Origin: Bdellovibrionales bacterium
GTDB lineage: Bacteria > Bdellovibrionota > Bdellovibrionia > Bdellovibrionales > UBA1609
Length of the DNA stretch: 6,047 nucleotides
Reading direction: 5' to 3'
Assembly (NCBI GenBank): GCA_027451425.1
Contig: DAIDJH010000123.1
Span: 1-6,047 of the forward strand
The notes under the pieces were generated by a model that saw nothing but the letters and a program-made list of their open reading frames with translations, had not been told where the DNA came from and ran no database searches. Positions 5,555 to 6,047 of the stretch are shown here, piece after piece. A program made the position numbers and the translations under genes. Each line of letters starts with the position of its first letter. Position 1 is the first letter of the stretch.

Positions 5555-6047
5555 TTTTGTGTCTCGACATCGGCAATAGCCAAATTTACGGCGGAGTTTT
5601 TGAAAAAGACGAAATCCTTTTTCAATTCCGGCGCTCGTCGAAATCGGCAAGCAGCTCCGACGAAATCGGCGTGTTCTTGCGCTCCGTTTTACGTGAAAAC
5701 GACATTGATCCCGATCAAATCGCTCGAGTCGCCGTCTGTACGGTGGTGCCCGAAATTTCGCACTCCCTGCGAAACGCGTGCAGAAAATATTTTAACGGCC
5801 AAGAACCCTTTATATTACAGGCCGGCGTCAAAACAGGTCTTAACATTCGCTACCGCAACCCGCTCGAGCTCGGATCTGACCGCATCGCCAACGCGATTGC
5901 CGCCGCTCACATGTACCCGAATGAAAACCTGATTATCATCGACATGGGGACCGCCACCACATTTTGCGCGATCAACAACAAACGTGAATTTCTCGGCGGC
6001 GCGATCATGCCGGGCATTCGCATCTCGATGACGGCCCTTGTGTCGAA
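5551..6047 (+). CDS. coaX: Type III pantothenate kinase CoaX, 3' end missing
   Basis: The frame from ATG 5551 is open to the window's right edge: 165 residues of a family usually near 255. The enzyme phosphorylates pantothenate with ATP and a monovalent cation. It belongs to the ASKHA fold and, unlike CoaA-type kinases, is typically not inhibited by CoA. Visible motifs are [13 protein letters not shown] (5-17, phosphate loop), [10 protein letters not shown] (60-69), the pantothenate-side motif [18 protein letters not shown] (101-118, catalytic Asp110), [10 protein letters not shown] (129-138) and [17 protein letters not shown] (147-163). The C-terminal third, including part of the dimer interface, lies outside. 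The start is supported by GGAGGT upstream and by the first beta strand beginning at residue 2. It is the last gene seen in the operon, directly after coaBC, although in the pathway it acts before CoaBC and after PanC. Confidence 0.95.
   Translation, partial: MILCLDIGNSQIYGGVFEKDEILFQFRRSSKSASSSDEIGVFLRSVLRENDIDPDQIARVAVCTVVPEISHSLRNACRKYFNGQEPFILQAGVKTGLNIRYRNPLELGSDRIANAIAAAHMYPNENLIIIDMGTATTFCAINNKREFLGGAIMPGIRISMTALVS

Noticed and set aside
5600..5932. Plus-strand frame of 110 codons within coaX
   Set aside because: CoaX motifs are continuous in the 5551 frame across this region; the other frame has no motifs or ribosome site.
1..6047. CRISPR array, insertion sequence, phage genes, toxin-antitoxin or defence system
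   Set aside because: No repeated units, transposase or integrase motifs, or defence-type domains were seen; all but one gene fall in known housekeeping families.

Overview
The window reads as ordinary bacterial chromosome with moderate GC and almost no non-coding DNA. It lacks mobile elements, RNA genes and CRISPR arrays. A HAD-family 5'-nucleotidase, a type III pantothenate kinase and Lys-rich proteins encoded by A-runs in otherwise balanced DNA would fit a Gram-negative lineage such as the Bdellovibrio relatives or other former Deltaproteobacteria. That placement is a guess from gene content, because no phylogenetic marker is present.

Layout. Positions 1-1208 (+) hold the 3' part of a cytosolic HAD-superfamily 5'-nucleotidase gene whose start lies before the window. 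It converges, with no base between the stop codons, on a minus-strand gene (1209-1853) for an unrecognised 214-residue protein with one N-terminal membrane segment. A 144-base divergent region (1854-1997) separates that gene from a tightly packed plus-strand operon running to the window end: panG-like ketopantoate reductase (1998-2762), panB (2743-3534), panC (3531-4313), coaBC/dfp (4310-5554) and coaX (5551 to beyond 6047). All four junctions overlap (20, 4, 4 and 4 bases), so transcription and translation are probably coupled.

How the genes work together. PanB makes ketopantoate from 2-oxoisovalerate. The DUF2520-type reductase (PanG) probably reduces it to pantoate in place of the classical PanE. 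PanC joins pantoate to beta-alanine to give pantothenate, CoaX phosphorylates it, and CoaBC adds cysteine and decarboxylates to give 4'-phosphopantetheine. The operon therefore covers 2-oxoisovalerate to phosphopantetheine except for the beta-alanine supply (panD). The last two steps to CoA (coaD, coaE) are also not seen here.

Nothing here looks like a wholly new system. The points most worth checking are the non-classical reductase, the unusual CoaB half of CoaBC, the unrecognised membrane-anchored protein, and a perfect 10-bp hairpin inside the end of the nucleotidase gene.
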